Below are positions 22,497-35,218 of a DNA stretch of 64,000 nucleotides, in pieces (the first letter of the stretch is position 1; the number at the start of each line of letters is the position of its first letter). The position numbers were made by a program, and so were the translations under genes. This stretch comes from Crambe crambe (Eukaryota; Porifera; Demospongiae; Poecilosclerida; Crambeidae): positions 633,488-697,487 of the forward strand of contig OZ004585.1 of assembly GCA_963924555.1 (NCBI GenBank). The letters run 5' to 3'. Under the pieces are notes generated by a model. That model did not search any database, had not been told where the DNA came from, and saw only the letters and a list, made by a program, of their open reading frames with translations.

Positions 22497-25400
22497 CTGC
22501 TTGCTGTATTTCTGAAACGGTAAGCTCCCTGGTCCTGAAACTTGGTCTGCACTTTGTAGTAGGCTCTAGTAGGCTGGATATTCATTCACAGTAGGTCTAA
22601 GTGGTGGAACTAGAATTTCACTTTTGTATATATGTGGCGGCTGCTGCCATCCGGAGAGCTACCGCTCTCTCTGATAGTGCACTAAAGGCTTGTTGCTTTG
22701 ACGCGAGTAGACTAATATTTACTGCAGATATGGAATTTCACTCATGAAATTAATTAGCTATTTCAACATGATGGCTATAATTTTGTCCTATTAGTCCCTT
22801 GTAGCTGCCATAGCTAATTCAGCTTGCCTTACAATTCAATTATTTGATCATGGCCAAAAGGGTAGCTATGTAGTGCTATACTATGTACCTGTTGCAGGAG
22901 ATGCACTCTCCTTGATAACACCAGTGGAAGGAGGTATGATTTGATCATTGGTAGTAGTGGTATGATCCTTGGTATCAGATATTTCTGGCTGACTACTGGT
23001 AGCTGTGGTAGCTAATGAGGGAAAAAATAAGATTCAAGAGTCATCAATCCTCTATTAACTATACTGATCAGTCTTTTGTAACTTCCAGCCATTAAACTCT
23101 ATACATAATGTAAGACTTCATGTTCAGATGGGGGGGGGGGGGGGGGGGTTCTAAAAACCCTGAGCTATACAAATCGATAGCTTTTTAAATATTTTACCAT
23201 GATTGCTATTAGATAATCATTACACAGTCATATCAAGAATTAGCATCTAAGATCAACACTTATCAAAGCAGCAATAATAATATACCTGAAGAAAGAATGC
23301 TTGCATCCATTTCTATAGATAAATAATAAAAAATGATATTAGCTAGTAATGGATGATAGTGGGTAGCTAAGTGTTTGACTCACCAAGATTCAATACTTGA
23401 TGTATATCATTCCATTCTGGATTAGCATTGTTCATGAACCACCACTCCACAACTTTCCTCAAGGCAACTTGATTATCCTTTCGGCAAGAAACAGTAATGA
23501 CATCTGTTACTGAACTAGGCACACCTAGTAAAGATGCAACCCTAATCCACTGATCCGATAACTTAAGTAACATGTTAACGGCATTAGCGATTGTCAAGGG
23601 TTCTTGAACCTTCCCATCACCTGTACATTAATTGAAAAGAACTTCAAACCTGTATTTCATATTATACATTTCAGGTAATTATAAATTATGTGACTGGATT
23701 TGAGAAAAGGTATACTTTCATGCAAATGTTAAAAGTCATTAGCCAGTCACATGTTATAGCACATATTCCTTACCTAACCATTTCATATGGCTAGATCCTG
23801 GAAAGATGCTGTTATTTTTTTCACATTTCATGGATGTATCACTGTGGTAAGAACATGTGTGTTTTTCATCTATCTTCCCACATCTGCAGTCGAATACGAT
23901 ATTGAAATTGAAATCATGGCCATTGATGATGTTTATCTTCTCCAAACATTGCAGAATAATTGAAGCGATTTGGTGATAATTAGTTGGCTTTCTCTGATCA
24001 TCTGATTTCACATATACTTCAACATATGGTGACTCAAATGCAACAGTCATAAGGCATCGAAATTCTTCAGCTCTTAACATTGCACAGTTCTTATACAAGC
24101 AATTAGGATTACCAGATTGATCTCTTGGTATAATCCATGATCGATTTAATAGACATGATATCAGCATTGAAATGAACTCATTACCTGTAGAAGGGCACTT
24201 TATCATCATAGGAATAAGATTCAAATCAATAGAATTTTCACAAAATTTCTTTCTGTCCATTTTATTCAAAGGTTGAAGCAAGGAAGGCATGATGTATCTG
24301 GCATCACCATCAAAAGGAGCCATTATCATCAACTTGGTGAATAAAATTATAAAGTCCTCGTCAGATATATACTTCGATTTGTTACTATAGACTCTAATCT
24401 CATTGAGCAAGTCTACTCTGGTGACAATTGATGACTGCCAGCCACTTAAATGTTTAATTTTATCATAGAGAGAGGAAAATATCCGTGAAAAAATTGTAAT
24501 TCCTGAAAAAACTATATCAGGTAGAGCATCTTTGAAGTACAGTAACATATTGTGTTCTGACAGATATTGAAGTGCTACTTCGACTGTTGGCCTGTCCATA
24601 TTCAAATTTTTGCCAATTTTCGTACAGTGTCTTTCAACACTTAGAATGATTGAATTTGAAGAGGCAATGCTTTCTTTTAATTTGAAACCAAATACATGCC
24701 ATGCAAATGGGAATTTCTTGGAATCGGTTACTGATATAGCACGCTCAATAACTCTGCAACCAGTGTCACGATCCCGTCTTTCTGGTGTTTTATAATCGAG
24801 GTGAAAAATCTGGTTTTCACTACTTAAATTGCCTAGATTTTCACGTAGGAGAGCAATTTTTCCTTGAATGTTAACATCCTCTTTGATATATGTTCCAATA
24901 ATGAGCAATTTAGAGTTTGGTGTTGCAGTTTGTAGCAAATCATCCCAACCAGTCTGATGCAACTCCTTGGATAAATCAGTAACAAAAGCATAAGAAGTCA
25001 CATTCCTGATAAAGACTTTCAAAAGTTCACCGAGTTTGAAAAAATTAGATCCACAATTAATCACATGAAGTAATTCCATTTTCCCTTTAGTTTGGTACTG
25101 GGATATGAAATCTTTTGTATTCACCATGCCTTTGATAAATTTATCAAGATCTAAATCTTGTTTTGATTCAGATTTTTGTACATCCACACTCTTTGCAGAA
25201 GTATGCTTTTCATGTTCTTTAGATTTGTGTGCATCCACACTCTTTGCTGAAGTAGTTTGCTTTTCATTCACTTTTGGTGATGGTGATGCTTGCGAATCTT
25301 GTGAGTCTTGCAAGTGTTGTGAGTCTTGTTCTTGTGAAGGATATGTAGGCTCTACCTCAGATTGATTCACTTCAGAAATTATCGAATATGCTATGATTTC

Positions 25401-28400
25401 CTTGTGATCATTGGTTTCCATCTTTTTAAACATAGCACGATCATGATCAGCAGGTCGATAATAAATCTCATGCTCAACTGATGATATGGCTTTTGGAGTT
25501 GTGGGCACAGGTTCTTGAAGTGCAATGTGTTTAGCACTTGTAACTTCAGAATCAGAGACTCCGAAAAAGATCACTGATGCAATCCTTAAATCAAGAGAAC
25601 CTTTGTCCATTGCTTTATCAAAAATATCAGCAGCTTCACCTATGTAAGTTTAACAAAACAATGAAACCAATGAAACTCGAATGGGTCACTAGTAACTTAC
25701 CTCTAGCTTTCTCTGAAGCTTCTTGTTTTTGAAACCATGCTAATTCAGACTTCTTGAGTTCACTTACTTGTTGATTGCTACATTCACATCTATTAGATTC
25801 CAACATTAACTTCTTTATGACATAGAAATGCTTTATATTTGATGCTGAGCAACTGCTGTTGTTGCAAGCTAATGTTAAATTAAATTCTCTTTCTTCAAGC
25901 CAACGTGGTACTATTCGCTGAAGCTGCACATTTAATGTGGATAAAATATGGTAGTAGATATCTTCACTCAAGATGGCATCATTATATGAAACACAGTCAA
26001 CTCGAATAAATTGGGAAAACTCAGTAAGTATCACACAGATACATTCATTCACTATAAATTTAAACTGATTTCGGCAATATTGAATACAAGGTTCACTATT
26101 ATCAAGTGGTATTCTCCATCTCGTATTGCCAATGATAACTCCAGCTAATGCAGTTAACAGTCTTGTAAACACACCGGTAGCAACGTATTCAGACTCTGGA
26201 ACAATGTACAAGGGGGATACATCACTGTTTAAATTCTCCAAAATGGCTCCATAATCATCCTTTTGGGGTACTGGTAATATTGAAGGAACAAAATAACAAA
26301 TCTCATGTCCAGGAAGATTTATTTTGACACTCAGATGATGCTCTTCCAGAAATTCCATAAACCAGCAGTCATCAATTTTAGATGGTTTCTTCTTGAGAAG
26401 GGATGTATAAAAGCTCATAGGCATGATTCCCTTTTGAACTAAACTCTTCCATTCCGGTTCAAGAAGTCTAGGATCATAACAAAACAGAGAAGCAAGGACT
26501 TTTAACAAAGCTTTCGGATCGATTATTACAAAGTTTTTCATGTTCTTTTTTTCAGATAGATGGTACCACATGATCACACCAAGCTCATGAAAGTACATTA
26601 ATGCAGCTTTAGGTTCCTCAACTTTGTACTCTTTGCCAATTGAAATAGCTTCATCTAAGGGGATGATACCAATACTGATACAATCAGTGTAGCACTTTTT
26701 TTGTAAGGCTAGTTTGAATAGTTGCCATGAGCGAGGAATTTCAATATCTGAAGATTCATTGGCACAAGTTGATATAGTGTTTCTAAGTGATTCTATTCCT
26801 GAATCATCAACTTCCCTTCCTGATCTTGTATTATCAACTTTGTGTATGTAAGACTCTCTGTGTTGCTGTACAGGATAAAGTGATATGCTACTCTTGTTTT
26901 CACTGGCAAACTGACCGATATTGTGATCAATGCCTTGGAGAATTTCATTTGAAGCAGTTGCTTTATCTTTGTATGTGCCAATAACAACAGCTGCAGTAGA
27001 GGCCTTCTGGGAATCTTTTGATCTCAACTGTAGAGGTAAATTTTCTTCTTTTCTTTGTGTGTTATATGAAAAAGCTTGGACAAATGATAGATTACGGTGC
27101 AATATATCTCTATTAGTGAAAGGAGATACAGTTGGTTCAAGGAAAGACTTGCAAGGTCGGATTTCTGGCTTCTCATCAAATTTTTCTAAATCACTCAAAC
27201 GGAAAACTATTCCATACAAACACTTCAATCGAGCAAAGCAAGGCAGTAGATCTTGGAATATCGGTTGACCTCCAGTGTCCCACATGGTGAGAAAAACTTT
27301 ACTTTGACAGTCACTGGGTAGATCCAGTAATGGCTTGAAGGCACCTCCTGCAATATTTGTCAATGATTCACGATAGAGAAATTCAGGTTCCATAACTATT
27401 GTGGGTCGTTCGTTATCATCTATAGGCTCGTTTTTCAGATGCTTTCGGAGACTTGTCTTTCCAACACCAGTGTGGCCTATCAAAATGACATGAATTTGAG
27501 TTTCATCTTTAACAAGATCACCACCTGTAGATATCTTTATTAAGCCAATCCAAGTCTTTTCTGTTTCTACAATAGATATATAGAGGAATAAAAGTTTGGA
27601 TGGATGGATTTAATACACTTTAGTGGTTGAAGTTATTTTTTACACAATTGCTACAGTATAACTGTATTACTATAATATGCCAATCACCACTGGTAAAAAT
27701 GCCATTGATTATAACATAAATATGAAAAGGCTACTTACCTAGTAAATGCTGAAGTTCATCAGTTAATTCTGAATAAGTATGAGGCCTGAACTGTGTGTCC
27801 TTTGAAAGCCATTTTTGTTCAATCATGTTCTTCAGAATATGTTGGCCAGGAATTTCAACATGGGAAGTATTACCACCATGAGACAAAATATGAAGTATGA
27901 CTTCCTTCATCCACAGCAAGTCATCGTGTGGTAGTGACTCTGAAATGCTATATTGATTGCTGGGTATTTCATCAGTGAACGAGTCACCATAAACAGGGAT
28001 GAATTTTGCTTTGTATTCAGCATCATCCTCTTGAATTAATATGTGGTCTGTGGATACCTTTACCTTATGGTTAAGGTTTTCAAATCTCTTTGCAGCACTT
28101 GCAATATTCGAAAGGAGAGATATCTGAAGTAGATCGATATCTGATTGATCATAATTAGTGGGAAAGGTAATTTCTTCAAGAAACTTTAACTTCTCAGTGA
28201 TTACAACAGGATACTTTTGCAATCCTCCCTCTTCTGGTGGATAATACAACCCTTTAATAGATGGTACTTCCTTATGATCACGAATCAAAGCTTCCAGATA
28301 CTTAATATACTTGATATCGATCTCGGATTTCTCAGAAAACTGATTTGGATAAACAAGAGCCATACACTCTTTGCCCTGATGATGAGCAGATTTTATAATC

Positions 28401-29476
28401 TTGCCTTGTTTCTCATGTGCTGGAGATGATTCTGTTGGAGGTAAAGAGACATTTGTGAGTGTTTTCCAATGCTTTAGTACCACTTCATGGTCTTTAAAAT
28501 GGTAAGATCTTACAGAAGCATCTTTAAAAGCTTCTAGTTTCTTTGGATAGAGAGGTCGATAGAGTAACATTTTAAAAAAGGAATCAGGAATTTGAACACG
28601 AACTATAACACTTCCTTTTTCAACCCCAACTAATAATATTTTAGTGTCATCCATTCCTATATATTGAGCCAGATTCAGCCTGAAACTATACAGATCGCGA
28701 ATCCTGTACTGATCTTGATTTTTGTTGATAATGAAAATAGAACTAAAATGATTAGTAAGAACTGATGGACACATCTGGCTGCAATCAATCGCTATACATT
28801 TTGCATATTCTTCAAATCTCGTAATGTAACCATCTGCATTTTCTTTGTCTTGTTCAGATCCAAACGATGAAATTAGACTCTTTACGAGAATATCAAAATT
28901 CATGAAAGATTGATGTTTACAAATCGTTTCCAAGAGCTTATTAGGTGCTTTTATTTCTTCAATAGTTTTCTCACAATCGATTGAAAGCAGATCTAAGATT
29001 ATGTGACGCCGATATAAAAAATTCTCATCATTAGTCGTTCTCGATAAAGTTTCACAAAAATTTTTAAGCAATTCGCTATATTCCGATTTTATATGTTCTT
29101 TTTTTTTCCTTATATGTGCCAAATAGCTTTCTTTAAGAGGAAAGTTAGGTGCATCCTGGTTTATTGATTCAGAAGATGGGCATGAATATTTTGCCACTTC
29201 TTCTTGCAGGAGATAACATGTTTCAGAAGTCAAAATGTCTTTATCTTCTTGCATATCTGTTGGAACATACAAACAATCTTGAGCTAAGGGGATAATGTAT
29301 GGATATATGGGGACCAAAATAAGTGTGCAACTGATACAATATCGAAGGTAAAAAAAGGAATGTACACATATATTCATGTTGAAGTAATGCAATATCATGT
29401 GGAGGGCTGGAAATGATATCCTGTCACAGGACATTTTCCTACCAATTTCACTTATCATGTCCGATTTTTTTTCCAT
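22497..29476 (-). CDS. Gene A: pseudokinase / tandem Roc-COR / Death protein
   Basis: Exons: 29476-29443 (ATG), 29256-27739, 27566-25701, 25639-23774, 23620-23384, 23312-23286, 23011-22889, 22511-22497; further 3' exons not found. All junctions are phase 1 with AG/GT sites. Exon 2 encodes a module seen in sponge/cnidarian Death-type proteins, then a degenerate kinase (PVVITEKLKF; VSTDHILI in place of HRD..N; no DFG; C-lobe RPHTYSELTDEL). Exon 3 has an intact Roc GTPase (GHTGVGKTS 27451-27477, WDTGGQ 27265-27282, GTYKDK) and COR. Exon 4 repeats the Roc-COR plan without a P-loop and with INCGSN (25044-25061) where WDTGGQ is expected, then a Cys/His-rich tail. Exon 5 is a Death-like domain (WIRVASLLG, VVEWWFMNN). 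About 1,900 codons are resolved. The likely role is a GTP-switched Death-fold scaffold; this is inference. Confidence 0.82.
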
Positions 29477-30404
29477 TCTCTGGTCAGATTCCTATTGGCA
29501 GCTATAGATTATCTTCAAGTGCTACATCTAGACAACTGCCTTGCACTGACTTGTCATATTATGTATAGCCAGATTTGAGTATGCAAACACAGTTCAAAAA
29601 ATAGGGGAAAAATTATATACCATGTAGTAAAGGTAAGTAGTAGTTGTCACTGGCACAACTGTTTTGTCCTGGTGCTAGTTAGCGGAGAGTACGATAGTAC
29701 GAGGGATGGCACAGATTGCCCCATTGGACTAATATTTCTTTCATAACTCCAGAATGCTTCTCTCCTGCAGTCAGCAACTCCTAACTTGAAGACAGAACAA
29801 CTTCAATGTGCTAGGACTCAAGTATGAGAGCAGAAGACAAGCAGTATCATTTTACAGCCACTTCTAAAATTGCCGTTTTCATCTGGTCCTTCTCCACGAA
29901 CTTACTTCAGAAAAATGCTATAATTTTTATGCCACACTACTCAACTTGACATGTTAAAAAATAGCACATCTGCTAGCTTTCGACCTACTATGTGGCAGAC
30001 ATTTATGCACATGATTCTTGGACCTTGACCTCACATCTGACAGCTTTTTCTCTCGTGATGTTGGTCTCTCTCAATGCTTAGAGTGTAAACCCAAGACACT
30101 GGTCTGGTTATGAATCAAGCCCTGATGCAACATTAATCAGTACATCGGGTACATGCATAACACCAATATAAAGGCCTTTAAAAAAATTATGGTCAATGTC
30201 AATGACGTATGAAGAGCAGAAGATAAAGCAGTGTCATTTTACAGCGATTTCTAAAATTGCTGTTTTCATCTGGTCATTCATCATCTTTCAAGTCACTATT
30301 TCAGGAATGGTTCATTCAAATGCTATAATTTTTATACAGTCGAACCTCGGCTATCCAGACACCTTTGTACAAACTTTTTTTCCAGGCTGCCAGATAAGTG
30401 AATT

Positions 30405-31032
30405 ACTGTAGGGCAGGTTAATTTTGTCAGGGAAAATTTTTTGTCTATTTCACCGTTGGTATAGAGTTGAAATTCGTCATAATTTTTACTGTCAAATTTT
30501 TGCACGCATTTCTTGCGCAACACACGTGGTAGATCGTCAATCGTGATCACTTCATGCGAGAGCTAGCTAGAGACTGCTGTAAGAGCCGCTCCAAAAGCTG
30601 CTCGTGGCTCTTCTCAAATAGTTGCACCTGGTAGGGATCTCTCCAATCCTAATGGACCATTGTCCACTTTGACACCATCAAGGCTATAGAAGTGGCTAAC
30701 AGTGCTGTGCAGTTGAAGAGATGCAGGAAGAGTCTCAGATTAAAAAGAGAGGTCCATACATTAAGATGTCTAACAAGGTTAGTTGGTTCTCGCTCTCCTC
30801 TCCTACAGCAGCAGCCCAAATAGCTTTGTATTCGTGATAGCCACGAACGTAAGTGTCTTTCTCTTGAAATAGCTAGTCCACCTGCCTTTGCACTTCAACA
30901 GAAACTGGGTGGGGGAAATTTTTTTGTCTTCAATGCGCATGTGTAAAGATTTATCCGTTCAATTATTCATTAGTATAACGATTCCGGATATGACGGAATT
31001 TTTTCCTAATGAAATTAACCCGCCCTACGGTA
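30405..31032. mobile_element. TIR element of about 628 bp
   Basis: The left end reads tactgtagggcaggttaatt, and the right end is its imperfect reverse complement (aattaacccgccctacggta). The interior has no long frame, so it is non-autonomous. The superfamily was not resolved. Confidence 0.6.
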
Positions 31033-31074
31033 TGTGCCGAGGCATCCAGTCTTTTATTATTCTATGGGGAATTT

Positions 31075-31480
31075 CTGGTTCTCTGGGTTCCATAATACTC
31101 GCTACAATAGTGTTTCAACTTCAAGCTTAACGAAAATGATTGCTTATTATGACGTTGCTTAGTAGCTATTTCATGCGCATGCGTAAGCGCATGCGCATTT
31201 GAGTGACGTACGTTACATTTAAATATCGCGAATTTCCATTTTGACCAATTAGTGTGGGGCTTCACTCGCTCGCCAATAAACACTCTTTAGACTTGTTAGT
31301 TGTGACATATGTAGTGCACTGTAAGAATAAATCACTTATTACACTCGTCAGCTGTGAGATATGGCGAGATATTTCACTTCGGCTCGTGAATATCTCCCCA
31401 TATCTCACGCTGACTCGTGTAATAAGTCTTATATATTTAAAATTTCAATGAGTCATGACCTGAGAGTCAGCTCGCTCGCT
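31075..31480. repeat. Permuted copy of unit 1 segments 1560-1760 and 440-640
   Basis: 31075-31270 matches 1560-1760 and 31275-31480 matches 440-640, including the hairpin (arms about 31334-31378 and 31385-31427). Here the two are joined directly in the reverse order. Confidence 0.7.
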
Positions 31481-31604
31481 GCGCTCGCTGCAACTAATTG
31501 TGTCTATGAAGTGTTCTAGTGTTGTCTACGAAGCGTTGTTTATGTAGTGTCTATGAAGTGTATAAACTAACTGCTGTCTACGAATTGTTTGAAAATTTGA
31601 GTCG

Positions 31605-31868
31605 TCCACGAAGGCACTCAGATGGCAATTGACAGTTAGGACTTGAACTTTACTTCAATTTGAACAATATCATTCCTTACCTCAGGTGTAGAGCTTCAAG
31701 ATGGTACCAAGATTGTAGTATAGGATGAACCAGTTGGCTATCAAACATCCACGAAGGCACTTGGATGGCAATTGACAGTTCGGACTTGAGCTTTACATTT
31801 GAACAATACCATTCCTTAGCTCAGGTGTAGAGCTTCAATATGGTACCAAGATCATAGATGTAGGATGA
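31605..31868. repeat. Two tandem copies of about 140 bp
   Basis: 31605-31735 and 31747-31868 both read from a ccacgaaggcact block through atggcaattgacagtt to gatgaa[cg]cagttgg. No coding features are seen. Confidence 0.75.
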
Positions 31869-32129
31869 AGCAGTTGGGAGTTATGGCTGTCAAGAAGATT
31901 ATTATTATTATTATATTAATGAGCGTGGGTGTTTTGCGTGTCAGAGTGCTACCACAGTCTCTGATAGAGAGAGCTACCACTCTCTCTCTCTCTGATTATG
32001 GATATACATTAGAATTTCTTGGCACAAACTTCTTATTGTTACCACCAAGTAGCTATAGTTAATTGTTTGGTATGTTTGTGATAGGTGTGGTTTGGAGATG
32101 CGTAAGTGATGGCAGTTTTCATGTCCATA

Positions 32130-32330
32130 CCATATAGCTCCCTTGATGTATATATCCATTATTTGTTTTGCTATTCTTGACTGGGGCATCTGTGACTTCC
32201 ACTGAAGTTCGTAATGGGTCAACATGCTTGAAAATGCCACAGTTCAGCCATACTAGCTACATGGCAGCTGGCCAGTAGTCTATTCCTTTACTGTTCATAG
32301 CCTTCTCTCTGGCTTCTTAGACAATGAGTA
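32130..32330 (-). pseudogene. Relic of the gene B terminal exon
   Basis: The minus strand begins after an AG with EAREKAMNSKGIDYWP, matching the unit 1 exon 2252-2014 (EAREKAMNSEGIDYWP). It then hits a stop within a few codons and carries deletions. A second, weaker relic lies at about 35560-35640. Confidence 0.65.
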
Positions 32331-32509
32331 GGGGGTGACCTACAAGCTAGCTTAAGTAGTTGTTTGGCTGTGTTCAAGTTCTTCAGGTACTTCTTAGTGC
32401 CGTTGAACTTGGCAATGTGTCTGTGCTATTATTCGGAACAAGGAGTGGCTGGAAAGTAGGCATAGCTACTTTAAAGCAAGATGAATAATTTAATTTTGGG
32501 TGGGCATTA

Positions 32510-33640
32510 ATTGGGGGGAGCCTGAGCGAGCCCCACACTAGCGTGTTGGCTGGCGGAGTTTGAATTATATATATCTCGTATGTTCTAATAATAGTGGTTT
32601 TTCTCTGCGATGATCATCTGGTAACATTACATCACAGTACATTGCACATGCGTATATAAACGTGCTAAGAGAGGGCTGAGACAGCTGAAGAACGTCTTAG
32701 GAAGCATAGATCGAGAAATCTAGCAAGACATGCTTCCCAAATGCTGGCCCAGAGAAAAGAATGCCTCAGGCATCAAATAACAGAGAAATTTTGGTTTGCT
32801 AGCTAGCTACTAAATTATAAGAATGGATCAAATTAGAAAGCTGACAAACTCAGATGTAGAAGGGAGACTCAATGTGCTTCCAAGACCACTGAACAGAAAG
32901 AAGAAAGTAGGAGATAGAAGAAACATCTGCTCAAAGCACAGCTACAGAGAAAAGACAGTGCTTGAGGGAGAGTGCAAGTCAGCAGTTGATGTCACAGACA
33001 GCTGGCCAGTCTCAGAGAATGCATACCAGAGATTGTCTTCAGAAAGAGACTGTTTCACCCTTGCTAAAAGGGAACATGCATCACATTCAGCACATCACAG
33101 ACAGTGCTTGGGGGAGAGTGCAAGTGTCACAAATAGCTGAGGAAAGAGAGGCCAGTCTCAGAGAACGCAGACCAGAGATTGTCTTCAGAATGAGAGGCCA
33201 TTCTGTTTCACCCTTGCTAAAAGGAAACATGCATCACATTCAGCTCAGGCTCGCCCCACAATGCATTGCATTTGTACTGTGTGAAGAACTGGCAGTGAGT
33301 AGAAGTTCGTGCATCAGCAGTACCATGGTGGTGGTGGACATACACTGTGCATTCATACACCCACACAATACATTGCACGCCTGAGATGCTAACCAGAAGC
33401 ATGTAGAGCAAGCTGGATATGAACAAAGACTACTGGCCACAGAAAGCTAAGAACACCTTGAGACGACAGTCTAGGCATTGAACAACTACATTAGCAAGGC
33501 AACTGGAAAGCCAAACGAGGACTATGCTCCAGAATGAACAGAAACAGCAGAGACAACAGTCTAGATGAATTTACGATCACTTGAGCAGGCAGCATTACGA
33601 GAGCTAGTCTGGCATAGCGGCGACCCTTACCAGCAATTAC
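32510..33640 (+). mobile_element. Decayed Helitron-like element, longer copy
   Basis: Starts gagcctgagcgagcccc like 20620. Broken plus-strand frames read EERLRKHRSRNLARHASQ at about 32683 and MDQIRKLTNSDVEGR at 32823, with further Gln/Arg-rich pieces to about 33560. Frames are interrupted throughout. No Rep or helicase motif was seen, so the assignment rests only on composition and resemblance to the copy at 20620-21200. Confidence 0.35.
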
Positions 33641-33779
33641 ATACTAAGTAGAAAAAACAAACAAAAAAACAAAAAACAACAACAACAAAATGACGTAATT
33701 AATCTAAAATTAATAATGAAATTCAGAACTAGCTACGTGTCTGATTCTTTCACAGCTGTACTCTGCTATGGATACTTAC

Positions 33780-33831
33780 CACCTTTGTCTTCAATGAACT
33801 GCAGCTCAATACCCTCTTCCCGCTTTGCCAT
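33780..33831 (-). CDS. Candidate small exon (MAKREEG...)
   Basis: The sequence after an acceptor (acttatgtag) reads MAKREEGIELQFIEDKG to a good donor (gtaagt). It could be a first exon of an unrecognised gene. Alternatively, read in the other phase after the last resolved exon of gene B-prime, it gives a short tail (DGKAGRGY) and a stop. Neither can be confirmed. Confidence 0.3.
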
Positions 33832-35089
33832 CTACATAAGTGATGATGCTTACCTTTTTCGGTAGAGCTCCACTATTAAAAGCTCCATGCATGGAGAATC
33901 AAACAGCAGAGTCCTGCTAAGATAGCTTATATGCTTGCAAATAAATTAACAAGCTATCTTTGCTACCTTCAGTACCTTCCCTAGGCTTTAGTCAGCGCTC
34001 ACTAGCTTTCTCTGACCATGTACCATACCAGTATTATGACTCTAGAAGGAACCCCACCCTTTGAGTATCTAAAACATGATTTTTTTTCCTGCTTAGCCCT
34101 TGTTATATACCAAGTAGAAAAAAAAGAAAAGAAAGAAATACATAATGTAATCTAATCTAATCAAAGTGCGCTTCTTCCCCGAGTACCTCTGCCATCACAG
34201 ATCTCTAAAGCAACTTCGTCCTTCTTCATGCTATTAACTTAGAATGACTCTACTTTGTTTTGGACTGCGCATCAGGTGAGAAATTGTACTACCGTCTCCA
34301 TGTTGACGATCTTTACCATACAAACTAAGAATAAGTGCAAGCTGAGTTCTTTACTTTTAGCTTTCTTCTCAATCTGTAGCGGCAAGCCTTGGTTGCAAAC
34401 AGAGATGAGACTGTGGTAAGCAGTGTGTACAGGCATTATGTGGCTCAAGTGATCTAGTCAGCTTTTACTATCATGTAATTGCACTACCGTTTCATGTTGA
34501 CAATCTTTACCATACAATATGAGAACATGTGCAAGCAGAATCCTTTAGTTTTCTCCTGTAGCGGCAAGCCTCAGAGATGAGACTTTGCTAAGCAGTGTGT
34601 ATAGGCATTATGTGGTTCAGGTGAGTATCTAGTCAGCTTTAACTATCATCCGTATTAATAATAGCTGACACTCAAAAAGCAGCTAGGTCATAATCAGCTG
34701 CTTGTATGGAAGTGTTAATTATGTTTCCTATTTTTTATCAGGTTATGGCTTTCCAGCTTCAATAATCTGTGATTTGGGACAGTAGAGTTGTGCTTCCTGA
34801 CCTTTCACCTGTTTAAAAACAATATTTTTTTATAATCAAAATAATTATTGCCTCGACAGCTTCTCTCAGTGACAGTGACACATCTGTAATGTAAATTAAA
34901 ACAAGCATAGCTACATTGTATATTGCCTGTTTCTACTTGGTATGCAGTTGATTCTTGAAAAAAAAACAAAAAACAAAAAAAAACAAAAAAACAAAAAAAA
35001 AACAAAAAAAGAAGCAAAAATAAGCCAGAGCTTAAAGGCAAGGAGTAGTTAGAGCAGCAAGATCAACCAGTGCCTAATGTGTGAGTACG

Positions 35090-35218
35090 GTAATAGCATG
35101 GACAGGTGAAATTTGGGATAAGTTTTGTAGTGAAAATTACATGAGGTGTAGCCATCAGTGCAATTTGCCATTTTCACTACAACATAAATCCTAAATTTCA
35201 TTCCTGTCCATGTTATCA
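35090..35218. mobile_element. Hairpin MITE of about 130 bp
   Basis: The left arm (taatagcatggacagg, then a ttttgtagtgaaaat block) is mirrored by the right arm (attttcactacaacat, then cctgtccatgttatcac). No coding capacity. Confidence 0.65.

Noticed and set aside
32962-33440. Several open frames of 66-140 codons around 33.0-33.4 kb
   Set aside because: Overlapping frames within a decayed mobile element; no consistent protein.
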